Source of the DNA: Reyranellaceae bacterium
GTDB lineage: Bacteria; Pseudomonadota; Alphaproteobacteria; Reyranellales; Reyranellaceae
Assembly (NCBI GenBank): GCA_022844045.1
Contig: JALHMM010000023.1
Location: 1 to 64,000 of the forward strand
Length of the DNA: 64,000 bases
Reading direction: 5' to 3'
Under the pieces are notes generated by a model that saw nothing but the letters and a program-made list of their open reading frames with translations, did no database searches and had not been told where the DNA came from. Of the stretch, positions 1 to 8,011 are shown one piece after another. How positions within the stretch are numbered: position 1 is the stretch's first letter; every line of letters begins with the position of its first letter. A program made the translations under genes and the position numbers.

Positions 1-1
1 G

Positions 2-301
2 CCCGTTGCCGCACCACCCGTCGCCACGCCGCCCGTCGCCACGCCGCCCGTCGCCACGCCGCCCGTGCAGCCGCCACCGACGCCGGACGCGACCATGCCG
101 GAAGAAGACCTGATGACGCTCGAGAATCGTCGGCGCATGCAGGAGGCGTTGAAGCTCTTGGGCTACTACAATGGGCCATTGGACGGCGTATTCGGTCCCG
201 AGACACGGGCCGCGATCCGCCGATTCCAGATGCAGGTCATGTCCGAGCCCACGGGCAGGCTGACGCCGCAACAGGCCAGCCGCCTGGCAACAGTCCGCTA
301 G
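2..301 (+). CDS. Peptidoglycan-binding-domain protein, C-terminal part (truncated by window edge)
   Basis: The reading frame is open from the first base, so the gene begins upstream of the window. The visible part starts with a proline-rich linker of PPVAT-type repeats, followed by a peptidoglycan_binding_1 type domain of about 60 residues. That domain has the usual pattern of an amphipathic helix (RRRMQEALKLLGYY), the NGPLDGVFGPETRAAIRRFQ core, and a closing helix. Such domains anchor envelope enzymes to the cell wall. The catalytic or partner domain is outside the window, so the full function is unknown. The gene stops immediately before the haem-sensor gene, suggesting an operon with it and the kinase behind it. 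Confidence 0.8.
   Translation, partial: PVAAPPVATPPVATPPVATPPVQPPPTPDATMPEEDLMTLENRRRMQEALKLLGYYNGPLDGVFGPETRAAIRRFQMQVMSEPTGRLTPQQASRLATVR
14..67 (+). repeat. 15-bp tandem repeat coding a PPVAT linker
   Basis: About 3.6 copies of a 15-nt unit (ccgcccgtcgccacg, first copy with one change) encode the repeated pentapeptide PPVAT in the linker of the peptidoglycan-binding protein. It continues to the window edge, so the copy number is a minimum. The near identity of the copies at the DNA level suggests recent slippage or unequal exchange. Confidence 0.85.
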
Positions 302-319
302 TTGGGGGAGTGCGACGTC

Positions 320-1192
320 ATGGGACTCAAGGCCAAATTCAACATCGTGATGGCCGTGGCCTTTCTGATCGGCCTCGGCTTGGCGGCGTTCATGTCCAAC
401 CAGGCGCTGCGCGAGAGCGGCCGCCAGCAGGTGCTGCGCGACGCCACGCTGATCCTCGCCCAGGCCGCCGCCGTTCGCGGCTATACCGCGACCGAGGTCG
501 AGCCGCTGCTGCGCGAGCAGATGCAGGCTCGCTTCCTGCCGCACTCCGTGCCGACCTGGGCGGCGCAGACCGTGTGGCGCTCTATGCAGAAGCAGTTCCC
601 CGACTACAACTACAAGGAAGCCGCGCTCAATCCGACCAACCCGGCCGACCGCGCCACCGACTGGGAGGCCGATATCATCGAGCAGTTCCGTAAGGATCCC
701 AAGCTCACGGAATGGGTGACGACGCGCGACTCGCCGACTGGTCCGGTGCTGGTGCTGGCCAAGCCGGTGCGCATCACCAACCCGGCCTGCCTGATCTGCC
801 ACACCACGCCCAAGGAAGCGCCGCAGACCATGGTCGACCTCTACGGTCCCAACAACGGCTTCGGCTGGAAGCTCAACGAGACCGTCGGCGCTCAGGTCGC
901 CACGGTGCCGATGGCGGTGGTCAACAAGCAGGCCGACCGGCTGCTGATGCTCTATGTCGGCGGCGTGGCGGTGGTGTTCGCGGTGGTGATCGTGCTGCTC
1001 AACGTCATGCTGCACTACATCGTCGTGAAGCCGGTGCGCGGCATGTCGTCCGCCGCCAACGACATCAGCCTGGGCAACATGGACGCGCCCGAGGTCGAGG
1101 TGAAGGGCAGCGACGAGATCGCCTCGCTCGCCGAATCGTTCAACCGCATGCGGCGCAGCCTCGCCAACGCGATGAAGATGCTGGGTAGCTAG
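320..1192 (+). CDS. Membrane sensor with Tll0287-like (DUF3365) haem domain and terminal HAMP
   Basis: A 290-residue protein. An N-terminal membrane helix (about residues 6-24) is followed by a periplasmic domain with the Tll0287-like pattern, including CLICH, a CxxCH c-type haem motif. A second helix (about 212-235) and a HAMP segment come next, and the protein ends there with no output domain. The ATG at 320 is chosen because GGGGGAG lies about 11 nt upstream; an earlier TTG at 302 would overlap that ribosome site. The family senses redox state or small ligands through haem. With no kinase or cyclase of its own, it may signal to a partner; the Ser/Thr kinase starts 6 nt downstream. That link is inference. 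Confidence 0.8.
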   Translation: MGLKAKFNIVMAVAFLIGLGLAAFMSNQALRESGRQQVLRDATLILAQAAAVRGYTATEVEPLLREQMQARFLPHSVPTWAAQTVWRSMQKQFPDYNYKEAALNPTNPADRATDWEADIIEQFRKDPKLTEWVTTRDSPTGPVLVLAKPVRITNPACLICHTTPKEAPQTMVDLYGPNNGFGWKLNETVGAQVATVPMAVVNKQADRLLMLYVGGVAVVFAVVIVLLNVMLHYIVVKPVRGMSSAANDISLGNMDAPEVEVKGSDEIASLAESFNRMRRSLANAMKMLGS

Positions 1193-1197
1193 GTCCG

Positions 1198-2547
1198 ATG
1201 CCGCCACCAGCCGCGCCGGACAAGATCGGCCGCTACGTCATCGAGTCGACTATCGGCAGGGGGGCCATGGGCGTGATCTATCGCGCCCATGACCCGATGA
1301 TCGACCGGCGGGTGGCGCTGAAGCTGGTGAACACCGACCTGCTCGAGGGCGACGACCGCGCCGCCTTCGTCGAGCGTTTCCAGCGCGAGGCGCAGGCGGC
1401 GGGCCGTTGCGCCCACGGCAACATCGTGGCGATCTACGACTACGCGCTGCACGGCAACGATCCCTATATCGCCATGGAGTTCGTCGCCGGGCGCAGCCTC
1501 GCCCAGGCGATCGACGGCGGCGGCCGCATGCCGATCGACGTCTCGGCGGCGATCGCGCGCCAGATGCTCGACGCGCTCGCCTGCGCCCACGACCAGGGCG
1601 TGGTGCATCGCGACATCAAGCCGGCCAACGTGCTGCTGACCGGCGATGGCCGCGTGAAGGTCACCGATTTCGGCATCTCCCGCATCGGCGGCTCGTCGTT
1701 GACCCAGACCGGCGCGTTGATCGGCACACCCAACTACATGTCGCCCGAGCAGTGCCGTGGCGAGGAGGTCGACGCGCGCAGCGACCTGTTCTCGACCGCC
1801 GCCGTGCTCTACGAGCTGCTGACCGGCGAGCGGCCCTTCCCGGGGCGCAATTTCCACGAGGTCACCTACCAGCTGCTCTATGGCGAGCTGGTGCCGCTGT
1901 CGAAGCACCTGCCCGAGGCGCCGGCGTCGTTGGTCGCGTTCATGGCCAAGGCGCTGGCGCGCGATCCGGCGCGGCGCTTCGAGACGGCGGACGCCATGAA
2001 CGCTGCGCTGGCCGGCGCCCTGCACGGCCAGGCCCCCACCGTGATGGCGATATCCGCCGTGGCTTCGGACGCCGCGACGGTGATCGCGCCGTCGCCGGCC
2101 GCGGTGATCAGCCCGCACCTGCAGGAGATCGAGCGCAAGCTGGCGGCCTATGTCGGACCGATCGCCAGCTATCTCGTGCGCAGCGCCAGCGGTCGTACGA
2201 CTTCGGTCGAGGAGCTCTGCCGCAGCCTCAGCACCAGCATCGATCGGGCCGAGCAGCGCGAGGCTTTCCTGCGCGACGCGCTCAAGGCCTCGCGAACCCT
2301 GTCGGGCACCGCCGGGTCGACCCTGGTGGCGCCACCACCCAGCGCGGCCGGCCGGGCCATCGCCCAGGCCGACATCGATCGCGCCCAGGCCGATCTCGCC
2401 CGCCATATCGGGCCGATCGCCCCGCTGCTGGTACGCCGCGAGCGGGCGGCGGCGGCGAGCGCCGAGGATCTCTGGCAGCGCCTGGCCAAGCACATCGAAA
2501 AGCCCGCCGACCGTGAGGCTTTCCTGCGCAACCGCGCCCAGCGCTGA
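1198..2547 (+). CDS. Ser/Thr protein kinase with duplicated C-terminal domain
   Basis: A 449-residue Hanks-type kinase. Residues about 10-275 hold the catalytic domain: glycine loop IGRGAMGVIY, VALK lysine, HRDIKPANVLL catalytic loop, DFGIS metal motif, GTPNYMSPEQ activation segment. No transmembrane helix is seen, so it is probably cytosolic. After a short Ala/Pro linker there are two copies of a roughly 50-residue unit (about 310-365 and 400-449), each with a GPIA.LV core and ending in R.AFLR. These resemble small helical domains found behind some proteobacterial kinases. Only 5 bases separate it from the haem-sensor gene, so the two are probably co-transcribed. Substrate unknown. Confidence 0.88.
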   Translation: MPPPAAPDKIGRYVIESTIGRGAMGVIYRAHDPMIDRRVALKLVNTDLLEGDDRAAFVERFQREAQAAGRCAHGNIVAIYDYALHGNDPYIAMEFVAGRSLAQAIDGGGRMPIDVSAAIARQMLDALACAHDQGVVHRDIKPANVLLTGDGRVKVTDFGISRIGGSSLTQTGALIGTPNYMSPEQCRGEEVDARSDLFSTAAVLYELLTGERPFPGRNFHEVTYQLLYGELVPLSKHLPEAPASLVAFMAKALARDPARRFETADAMNAALAGALHGQAPTVMAISAVASDAATVIAPSPAAVISPHLQEIERKLAAYVGPIASYLVRSASGRTTSVEELCRSLSTSIDRAEQREAFLRDALKASRTLSGTAGSTLVAPPPSAAGRAIAQADIDRAQADLARHIGPIAPLLVRRERAAAASAEDLWQRLAKHIEKPADREAFLRNRAQR

Positions 2548-2666
2548 TAGATGCAAATTATCGGCTCAGGCATGTTGCGCCCGCCTACCGCCCGCCCCTA
2601 GCATCGCCGCCGTCCAGACAACGAAGATCGCGCGCGCGGAAGCCGCGCGCGGGGGAGGATGTGACG

Positions 2667-3674
2667 ATGACGGAACTCGGTTCGCGCAAGGCGGCGCCGG
2701 TGCGCAGGCGTATGGTGCTGGGCGGTGCGCTGGTCGCGCCGATGATCGCCTCGGGTGTGGCGCGGGCTCAGGATTCCTGGCCCAACCGCGTGGTGCGCTA
2801 CATCAACCCGTTCCCCGCCGGCGGCGCCACCGACACGCTCTCGCGCATCTATTGCGCCAAGATGAGCGAGCTGACCGGGCAGGCCTGGGTGGTCGAGAAC
2901 CGCGGCGGCGGCGGCGGCGACGTCGGCGTCGACGTGGTCGCGAAGTCCGATCCCGACGGCTACACGCTGGGTCTTGGCGGCATCGCCAGCCACGGCATTT
3001 CGCCGACGCTGAAGAAGGGCAAGCTGCCGTTCGACCCGCGCAAGGATTTCACCTTCATCAGCGGGCTGTGGTTCCTGCCCAACATGCTGATCACCAACCT
3101 CAACCTGCCTGCGAAGGACCTGCCGGAGCTGATCGAGCTCTTGCGCAAGAATCCCGGCAAGTACTCCTACGGTTCGGCCGGCGCCGGCACGACGCTGCAT
3201 CTCAGCGGCGAGCTCTTGAAGCTGATGGCCAAGGTCGACATGTTGCACGTGCCCTATCGCGGCGCGGCGCCGGCGATGGTCGATCTGCTGTCGGGTCAGA
3301 TCCAGCTGATGTTCGACAATATCCCCGGCGCGCTGGCGCAGGTGCGGCCCGGCAAGGTGCGGCCGATCGCGGTCACCACGCTCAAGCGCAGCCCTTCGGC
3401 GCCCGATGTGCCGACGATCAACGAGTTCCTGCCGGGCTTCGACATCACCTCGTGGACCTGCGTCTGCGGCCCGGCGGGCATCCCGAAGCCCATCGTCGAC
3501 CGCATCAACGCCGTCTCCAAGCAGGCGCTGGAATCAGCCGACGTCGCCGGCAAGTACCAGGATCAGGGCGCCACGGCGTGGTGGACCAGCCAGGCGGATA
3601 TCATCGCCTATCGCGACAAGGAGGAGGCGCGGCTGGGAGAAATCATCACGCAGGCCAACATCAAGCTCGACTGA
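2667..3674 (+). CDS. Tripartite tricarboxylate transporter-type (Bug) solute-binding protein
   Basis: A 335-residue exported binding protein of the Bug/TctC family. The N-terminus has a basic RRRM start, a hydrophobic stretch and a cleavage site near ARAQD; the twin arginines allow Tat or Sec export. Family signatures include WPNRVVRYINPFPAGGATD near the mature start and PYRGAAPAMVDLLSGQIQLMFDN in the middle. The ATG at 2667 has GGGGGAGG about 8 nt upstream; the in-frame GTG at 2661 is too close to it. No TctA/TctB permease genes are nearby, so this is an orphan receptor, as is common for the family. The ligand is probably a small carboxylate but cannot be read from sequence. Confidence 0.88.
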   Translation: MTELGSRKAAPVRRRMVLGGALVAPMIASGVARAQDSWPNRVVRYINPFPAGGATDTLSRIYCAKMSELTGQAWVVENRGGGGGDVGVDVVAKSDPDGYTLGLGGIASHGISPTLKKGKLPFDPRKDFTFISGLWFLPNMLITNLNLPAKDLPELIELLRKNPGKYSYGSAGAGTTLHLSGELLKLMAKVDMLHVPYRGAAPAMVDLLSGQIQLMFDNIPGALAQVRPGKVRPIAVTTLKRSPSAPDVPTINEFLPGFDITSWTCVCGPAGIPKPIVDRINAVSKQALESADVAGKYQDQGATAWWTSQADIIAYRDKEEARLGEIITQANIKLD

Positions 3675-3714
3675 CGGTGCGTCAGGGCGTTGATTTTCCT
3701 CAATCTTTCGCCGT

Positions 3715-3742
3715 TTGACTCGGGCGCGGCGATGCGTATAGT
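3715..3742 (+). promoter_or_regulatory. Sigma-70 type promoter of rpsD
   Basis: TTGACT at 3715-3720 and TATAGT at 3737-3742 are separated by 16 bases and sit about 115 bases before the rpsD start codon. This is one of the clearest promoter-like pairs in the window and predicts a leader of about 108 nt. Confidence 0.65.
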
Positions 3743-3766
3743 CCGCGCCTTCTTCCGGAGAACGTG

Positions 3767-3812
3767 GATCGGTGCCTCCGGGCATCGATCCCGCCCGGGT
3801 GCGCCGCACCCG
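3767..3812 (+). promoter_or_regulatory. Two hairpins in the rpsD leader
   Basis: Between promoter and start codon are two strong inverted repeats. The first has a 10-bp stem (one G-U pair) closed by a TCCG loop at 3767-3790. The second has a 7-bp stem with a 3-nt loop at 3796-3812. Leader structures bound by S4 are known for other bacteria; whether this one is an S4 target is inference. Confidence 0.45.
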
Positions 3813-3856
3813 ATCAAGGCCTATCCGGACAAACGTGTGACGAAGGAAAACCGTTC

Positions 3857-4471
3857 GTGAGCAAGCGCGAATCGTCGAAGTACAAGATCGACCGACGCCT
3901 CGGCGTCAATCTCTGGGGCCGTCCGAAGAGCCCGATCAACAAGCGTGAGAGCCGTCCCGGCCAGCATGGCGCCAAGCGCACCAAGCCGACCGACTTCGGC
4001 AATCAGCTGATGGCCAAGCAGCGCATCAAGGGCTACTACGGCAATGTCAGCGAGCGCCAGATGCGCCGCTACTACGCCGAGGCGATGCGCCGCCGCGGCG
4101 ACACCGGCGAGAACCTGATCGCGCTGCTCGAGCGCCGTCTCGACGCCGTCGTCTACCGCATGAAGTTCGCCGCCACCGTGTTCGCATCGCGCCAGCTGGT
4201 GAGCCACGGCCATGTCCGCGTCAACGGCCGCCGCGTCAACATCGCCTCGTACCAGGTGCGCGACAACGACGTGATCTCGCTCGGCAACAAGGCCAAGGAT
4301 CTCGCTGTCGTCATGGAAGCCGCCCAGCTCGCCGAGCGCGACGTGCCGGAATACATGCAGGTCGACCACAAGGAGATGAAGGGCACCTATCTGCGCGCGC
4401 CCAAGCTCTCCGACGTGCCCTATCCGGTCCAGATGGAACCGTCGATGGTGGTCGAGTTCTACAGCCGCTGA
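3857..4471 (+). CDS. rpsD: 30S ribosomal protein S4
   Basis: A 204-residue primary rRNA-binding protein that starts assembly of the 30S body. The N-terminus [20 protein letters not shown] and the internal S4 RNA-binding domain ([20 protein letters not shown], then [16 protein letters not shown]) are standard for alphaproteobacteria. There is no N-terminal zinc cysteine cluster. The GTG at 3857 is chosen because it gives the family N-terminus and has AAGGAAAA just upstream; an in-frame ATG at 3764 would add 31 unrelated residues. It is a single-gene unit here, with its own promoter, structured leader and terminator. Confidence 0.97.
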   Translation: MSKRESSKYKIDRRLGVNLWGRPKSPINKRESRPGQHGAKRTKPTDFGNQLMAKQRIKGYYGNVSERQMRRYYAEAMRRRGDTGENLIALLERRLDAVVYRMKFAATVFASRQLVSHGHVRVNGRRVNIASYQVRDNDVISLGNKAKDLAVVMEAAQLAERDVPEYMQVDHKEMKGTYLRAPKLSDVPYPVQMEPSMVVEFYSR

Positions 4472-4499
4472 TCTTCTCGTCCCCTACAGGACGCGCGAA

Positions 4500-4525
4500 C
4501 CCCGGGCCGAACGCCCGGGGTTTTT
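4500..4525 (+). terminator. Rho-independent terminator of rpsD
   Basis: An 8-bp perfect stem (ccccgggc / gcccgggg) with a 5-nt loop is followed directly by TTTTT. It lies 29 bases after the rpsD stop codon. Confidence 0.9.
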
Positions 4526-4566
4526 CGTTGGCGATCCTTAGGGCGTCGCGCGGCTCATCAGACGCA

Positions 4567-4599
4567 CCTGTCATCCCGAGCGCAGCGAGGGATGACAGG
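4567..4599. repeat. Dispersed palindromic repeat (TGTCATCCCGAGC type)
   Basis: Arms CCTGTCATCCC and GGGATGACAGG flank GAGCGCAGCGA. The same core recurs, with different middle parts, at 16320, 26792, 58646 and 61931. It lies between the convergent rpsD and nucleotidase genes and could form a stem-loop in either transcript. Confidence 0.8.
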
Positions 4600-4625
4600 G
4601 CGATGCCGATTTCTGACTCGTCGCT

Positions 4626-6140
4626 CTAGCGCGCCGGTCGCCCGCGGGCGACGATGACGCGGCCCTCGAGCTTCGCCGACACCGTGCCGAGCTTGCGGAT
4701 GTGCTCGACGACGTGCCGGGAGACCAGCAGCGCGTCGTTGGGGCCGACCAGCATGCGCGCGCCGATCAGGGCGCTGTAGCCGTCGCCGCCGCGCGCCAGG
4801 AAGTCGTTGGTGACCAGCTTGTAGAGCTTGTCCGGCTCGACCGGCGCGCCGCCGACCAGCAGGGCCACGACGCGATCGCCGTCGGGCCGGGTGAGGTCGG
4901 CGCGGATGGTCATGCCGGAGACCTGCGGGAAGCGCCCGACCTCGTTCTCGGCGCCGGCGAGGCCGGCCTCGATCGCCGCGCGCAGCGTCTTGCCGCTGAC
5001 CTCCAGCACCAGGGCGCGGTTGAGGAAGGGCAGCTCGGTCAGGATCAGCCGCTCGGTGATCTGGCTGTCCGCCGGATAGACGTGGTTGCCGCGGAAGCCG
5101 CCGCCGTTGAGCAGCGCCACGTCGGCGCCGGTGGCGGCGCGCAGCGCGTCGGTGAACAGGTTGCCGATCGCCGCTTCGCCGCCGCGCACCGCGGCGTTGC
5201 GGCTGTCGAGTTCCGACGTCGTGCGGCCGATGACGATGTCGAGCGACTTCGCGAGCCGCGATTCGTAGACCGCGACGCGAGCCGCGACCTCGGGATCGGG
5301 CGCCACGTCGGCGGTGTCGATGATGCGGAAGCGCGGCCACCACGCGACCTTGCGCTTGCCGGCCACCGTGTCGACCTTCACCTGGAGGTCGACGACGGTG
5401 ACGACGAGGCCGTCCATCGCCGCCTCGACGATCGCCACCTGGCCGTTGTAGCGCAGGTAGAGATCGTGATCGTCGCCCGACAGGATCACGTCGGCGACGC
5501 CGGAATCGACCAGCGCTCCGTCGATCTCGCGATTGGAATGCGAGACCAGCACGATGATGTCGGCACCCTCGCGGCGCAGCTTGGCGGCCTGCGCCGTGGC
5601 GGTGTCGAGCATCGAGGTGATCTTCAGCCGGCCGGGCATCGACTTCTTGTGGCTGTCCTCGGCCGTCAGCCCGATGACGCCGACCTTCACTTCACCGAAG
5701 GTGTGGATGCGCGAATCGATGATGCCGGCAATCACCGAGCCGTCGGCCTCGCGCAGATTGGCGGCGTAGACCGGGAAGCGCGCCTCGCGCAGGCGCTCGA
5801 GGAAGATGTCGGGGCCGAAATCGTACTCGTGGTTGCCCGGCACGAAGACGTCGATCGGCATCATGTTGAGCAGATCGACCATGTGGGCGCCCTTGTCGAA
5901 GCCCGACATCAGCGACGGCGAGAACGTATCGCCGGCATGCGCCACGAGCACGTGCGGCGCGCGCGCCTTCTCGGCCTTCACCACGGCGGCGGTGCGGGGC
6001 ATGCCGCCGCGGCCCTCGTTCTCGTTCATGTTGTAGATGTCGCAGATCAGCACCAGCGAGATGCGCGTCTCGCCGGCGTGAGCCGACACCGCCAGCGCGG
6101 CCAGAAACGCCGCCGCGAGGATCCTGGCGATCAGGCGCAT
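4626..6140 (-). CDS. Secreted 5'-nucleotidase / metallophosphatase (UshA-like)
   Basis: A 504-residue protein with a Sec signal peptide (cleavage near AHA-GE, residue 22), a calcineurin-like metallophosphatase domain and a C-terminal 5_nucleotid_C domain. Metal-site motifs seen are HAGDTFSPS, PGNHEYDFG, LVSHSN and LSGDDHD. The substrate domain shows NGGGFRG and DFLARGGDGYS. The first metal motif, usually DxH, reads CDIYNM, so the first histidine is a tyrosine. Family members hydrolyse nucleotides or related phosphate esters in the periplasm. The start codon overlaps neither neighbour; the next gene upstream ends 1 base away, so it is probably co-transcribed with the PCMT-like gene. Confidence 0.85.
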   Translation of the reverse strand: MRLIARILAAAFLAALAVSAHAGETRISLVLICDIYNMNENEGRGGMPRTAAVVKAEKARAPHVLVAHAGDTFSPSLMSGFDKGAHMVDLLNMMPIDVFVPGNHEYDFGPDIFLERLREARFPVYAANLREADGSVIAGIIDSRIHTFGEVKVGVIGLTAEDSHKKSMPGRLKITSMLDTATAQAAKLRREGADIIVLVSHSNREIDGALVDSGVADVILSGDDHDLYLRYNGQVAIVEAAMDGLVVTVVDLQVKVDTVAGKRKVAWWPRFRIIDTADVAPDPEVAARVAVYESRLAKSLDIVIGRTTSELDSRNAAVRGGEAAIGNLFTDALRAATGADVALLNGGGFRGNHVYPADSQITERLILTELPFLNRALVLEVSGKTLRAAIEAGLAGAENEVGRFPQVSGMTIRADLTRPDGDRVVALLVGGAPVEPDKLYKLVTNDFLARGGDGYSALIGARMLVGPNDALLVSRHVVEHIRKLGTVSAKLEGRVIVARGRPAR

Positions 6141-6141
6141 G

Positions 6142-7041
6142 CTAATTCTTCGGCGCGTCGGCGGGCTTGGCGGCCGGCGGCTCGGGCGGCGGCGGCGGCT
6201 CCTTCTGCATCGCGCCGGTCATCGGGATGAAGTAGACGCCGAGGTCCTTCTTGGAATGCACCTTGCCGTCGGCGTCCTTGCTGAAGACGTAGAGGAACTG
6301 CTCGCGTTTGAAGGGCTGGCCGATCGGGATCACCAGGCGGCCGCCGGGCTTGAGCTGCTTCAGGAGCGGCGGCGGCACATACTGGGCCACGCAGGTGACC
6401 ATGATCAGGTCGAAGCCGTCCTTCTCCTCGGGCCAGCCGAAGAAACCGTCGCCGATGCGCGTCTCGAGGTTCTTCTCGAAGCCCAGAGGCGCGAAGATGC
6501 GCGCCACCGCCTTGCCCAACGGCTCGATGATCTCGATCGAGTACGCCTTCTTCACGATGCGCGAGAGGATCGAGATCTGGAAGCCCGAGCCGGTGCCGAT
6601 CTCCAGCGCCACGCTGTCGGCGGTCGGCTTGCACAGCTGGGTCATGTAGGCCTGGCCGCGATAGTCCGACAGCGCCGAGCCCAGCCCGATGCGCCAGGGC
6701 TTGGACTCCGCCTCGTAGGCGACGGCGGCGAAGTCGGCATTGGCGGCATAGTCGTAGTGGTAGTACTCGCGCGGCACCTCGCGGAAGGCGCGCAGGACCT
6801 CCGGATCGGCCGTGCCGAAGTGGTGGCCCAGAACGCTGGCGATGGTGCTGAGCGCGCGCGGCCGGCGCTGCTGCATCACCGCCCAATCCTCGGCCGAGAT
6901 CTTGACGTTGCGCCCTCCGGCCTTCATCGCGGCGACATAGGCGGCGTAGGTCCAGGGCGCGGGTTGGGCGTGGACGACCGCCGGCGCCGCCAGCGTCGCA
7001 CCGGCGGCCGTCATCAACGCGCGCCGTCGGGTCATGATCAT
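6142..7041 (-). CDS. Tat-exported PCMT-like methyltransferase (copy 1)
   Basis: A 299-residue protein. Residues 1-25 look like a Tat signal (MTRRRALMTAAG, then a hydrophobic stretch ending AVVHA-QP). The rest resembles protein-L-isoaspartate O-methyltransferase, with the SAM-binding motif EIGTGSGFQISILSR, an acidic strand (YSIEIIEPLGKA) and the post-motif IMVTCVAQYVPPPLL. The C-terminus is a proline/alanine-rich tail. The ATG at 7041 has GGAAGGGAG 9 nt upstream. It is a paralog of the next gene upstream. PCMTs act on damaged Asp/Asn residues in the cytosol; a Tat signal on a SAM-dependent fold is unusual, because SAM is not expected outside the membrane. The catalytic role is therefore uncertain. 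Confidence 0.75.
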   Translation of the reverse strand: MIMTRRRALMTAAGATLAAPAVVHAQPAPWTYAAYVAAMKAGGRNVKISAEDWAVMQQRRPRALSTIASVLGHHFGTADPEVLRAFREVPREYYHYDYAANADFAAVAYEAESKPWRIGLGSALSDYRGQAYMTQLCKPTADSVALEIGTGSGFQISILSRIVKKAYSIEIIEPLGKAVARIFAPLGFEKNLETRIGDGFFGWPEEKDGFDLIMVTCVAQYVPPPLLKQLKPGGRLVIPIGQPFKREQFLYVFSKDADGKVHSKKDLGVYFIPMTGAMQKEPPPPPEPPAAKPADAPKN

Positions 7042-7144
7042 GAGTCCGGTCTCCCTTCCGGAGGAGCGAAATAAGGGTGTCAACGTAAGGCCTTGTGGTC
7101 GCGATTCCTAGGGCGTCTCCCGCGCCTGGGACGACAGCGTAGCC

Positions 7145-7996
7145 CTATCGCCCCTGCGACATGCGGCCGGTCATCGGAATGAAATACACGCCGACATCCC
7201 GCCTGGAGTGGATCTTGCCGTCGCGGTCCTTGGTGTAGACGTAGAGCACCTGCTCGCGACGGAAGGGCTGGCCGACGGGGATGATCAGCCGGCCGGTGCC
7301 GGGCTTGAGCTGGGCGAGCAGCGGCGGCGGTACGTGCTGGGCGACACAGGTCACCATGATGATGTCGAAGCCCTCTTTCTCCTCCGGCCAGCCGAAATAG
7401 CCGTCGCCCACCTTGGTGACGACGTTGTCGAAGCCCAGCGGCTTGAAGATCTTGGCCACGGCGCGGCCCAAGGGCTCGATGATCTCGATCGAGTAGGCCT
7501 TGGCGCAGACGCGCGAGAGGATGGAGATCTGGTAGCCCGAGCCGGTACCGATCTCGAGCGCGTTCTCGCCCGGCTGTGGCTTCGACAGCTGGGTCATGTA
7601 CATCTGGCCGAGATAGTCCGACAGCGCCGAGCCGTAGCCGATCGCCCAGGGATGCGCGTTGGCCTCATAGGCCGAGGCGCCGAAATCGAAGGCGCCGGCG
7701 TAGTTGTAGTGGAAGTACTCGCGCGGCACCTCGGCATAGGCACGCAGCGTATGCGGGTCGGCCGTGCCGAACTTGCCACGCAGGTAATTCTCGACGATGC
7801 GCAGCGCCTGGTCGCGCCGGCGCATGACGCCGTCGAAGGTCGCCTTGTTCATGGCGATGCGCCGGTCGCTGGCGCGCATCGCCGCGGCGTACTGATCGAA
7901 ATTCCAGCCGCCGCCAAAGGGCTGCGCCAGAGCCGGCGCGGCCAGCGCGGCGGCGGCACCCTGGGCGATCAGGGCGCGGCGGGTCAGCGAGACCAT
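7145..7996 (-). CDS. Tat-exported PCMT-like methyltransferase (copy 2)
   Basis: A 283-residue paralog of the preceding gene. The signal reads MVSLTRRALIAQGAAAALAA, with twin arginines and a likely cut after APALA. The SAM motif EIGTGSGYQISILSR and the strand YSIEIIEPLGRAVAKIF are kept, as is VTCVAQHVPPPLL. The ATG at 7996 is preferred over the TTG at 8002 because GGAG lies 8 nt upstream. It lacks the proline-rich tail of copy 1. Both copies lie behind the large membrane protein gene on the same strand. Tandem duplication with strong conservation of the cofactor motif argues against simple decay. Confidence 0.75.
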   Translation of the reverse strand: MVSLTRRALIAQGAAAALAAPALAQPFGGGWNFDQYAAAMRASDRRIAMNKATFDGVMRRRDQALRIVENYLRGKFGTADPHTLRAYAEVPREYFHYNYAGAFDFGASAYEANAHPWAIGYGSALSDYLGQMYMTQLSKPQPGENALEIGTGSGYQISILSRVCAKAYSIEIIEPLGRAVAKIFKPLGFDNVVTKVGDGYFGWPEEKEGFDIIMVTCVAQHVPPPLLAQLKPGTGRLIIPVGQPFRREQVLYVYTKDRDGKIHSRRDVGVYFIPMTGRMSQGR

Positions 7997-8011
7997 CGAC
8001 AAGGCTCCGGG

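Noticed and set aside
1189-2556. Long open frame on the minus strand opposite the kinase gene
   Set aside because: It mirrors the kinase codons, has a skewed composition (His/Arg/Gly/Ala-rich) and no family pattern. The kinase motifs on the plus strand are decisive.
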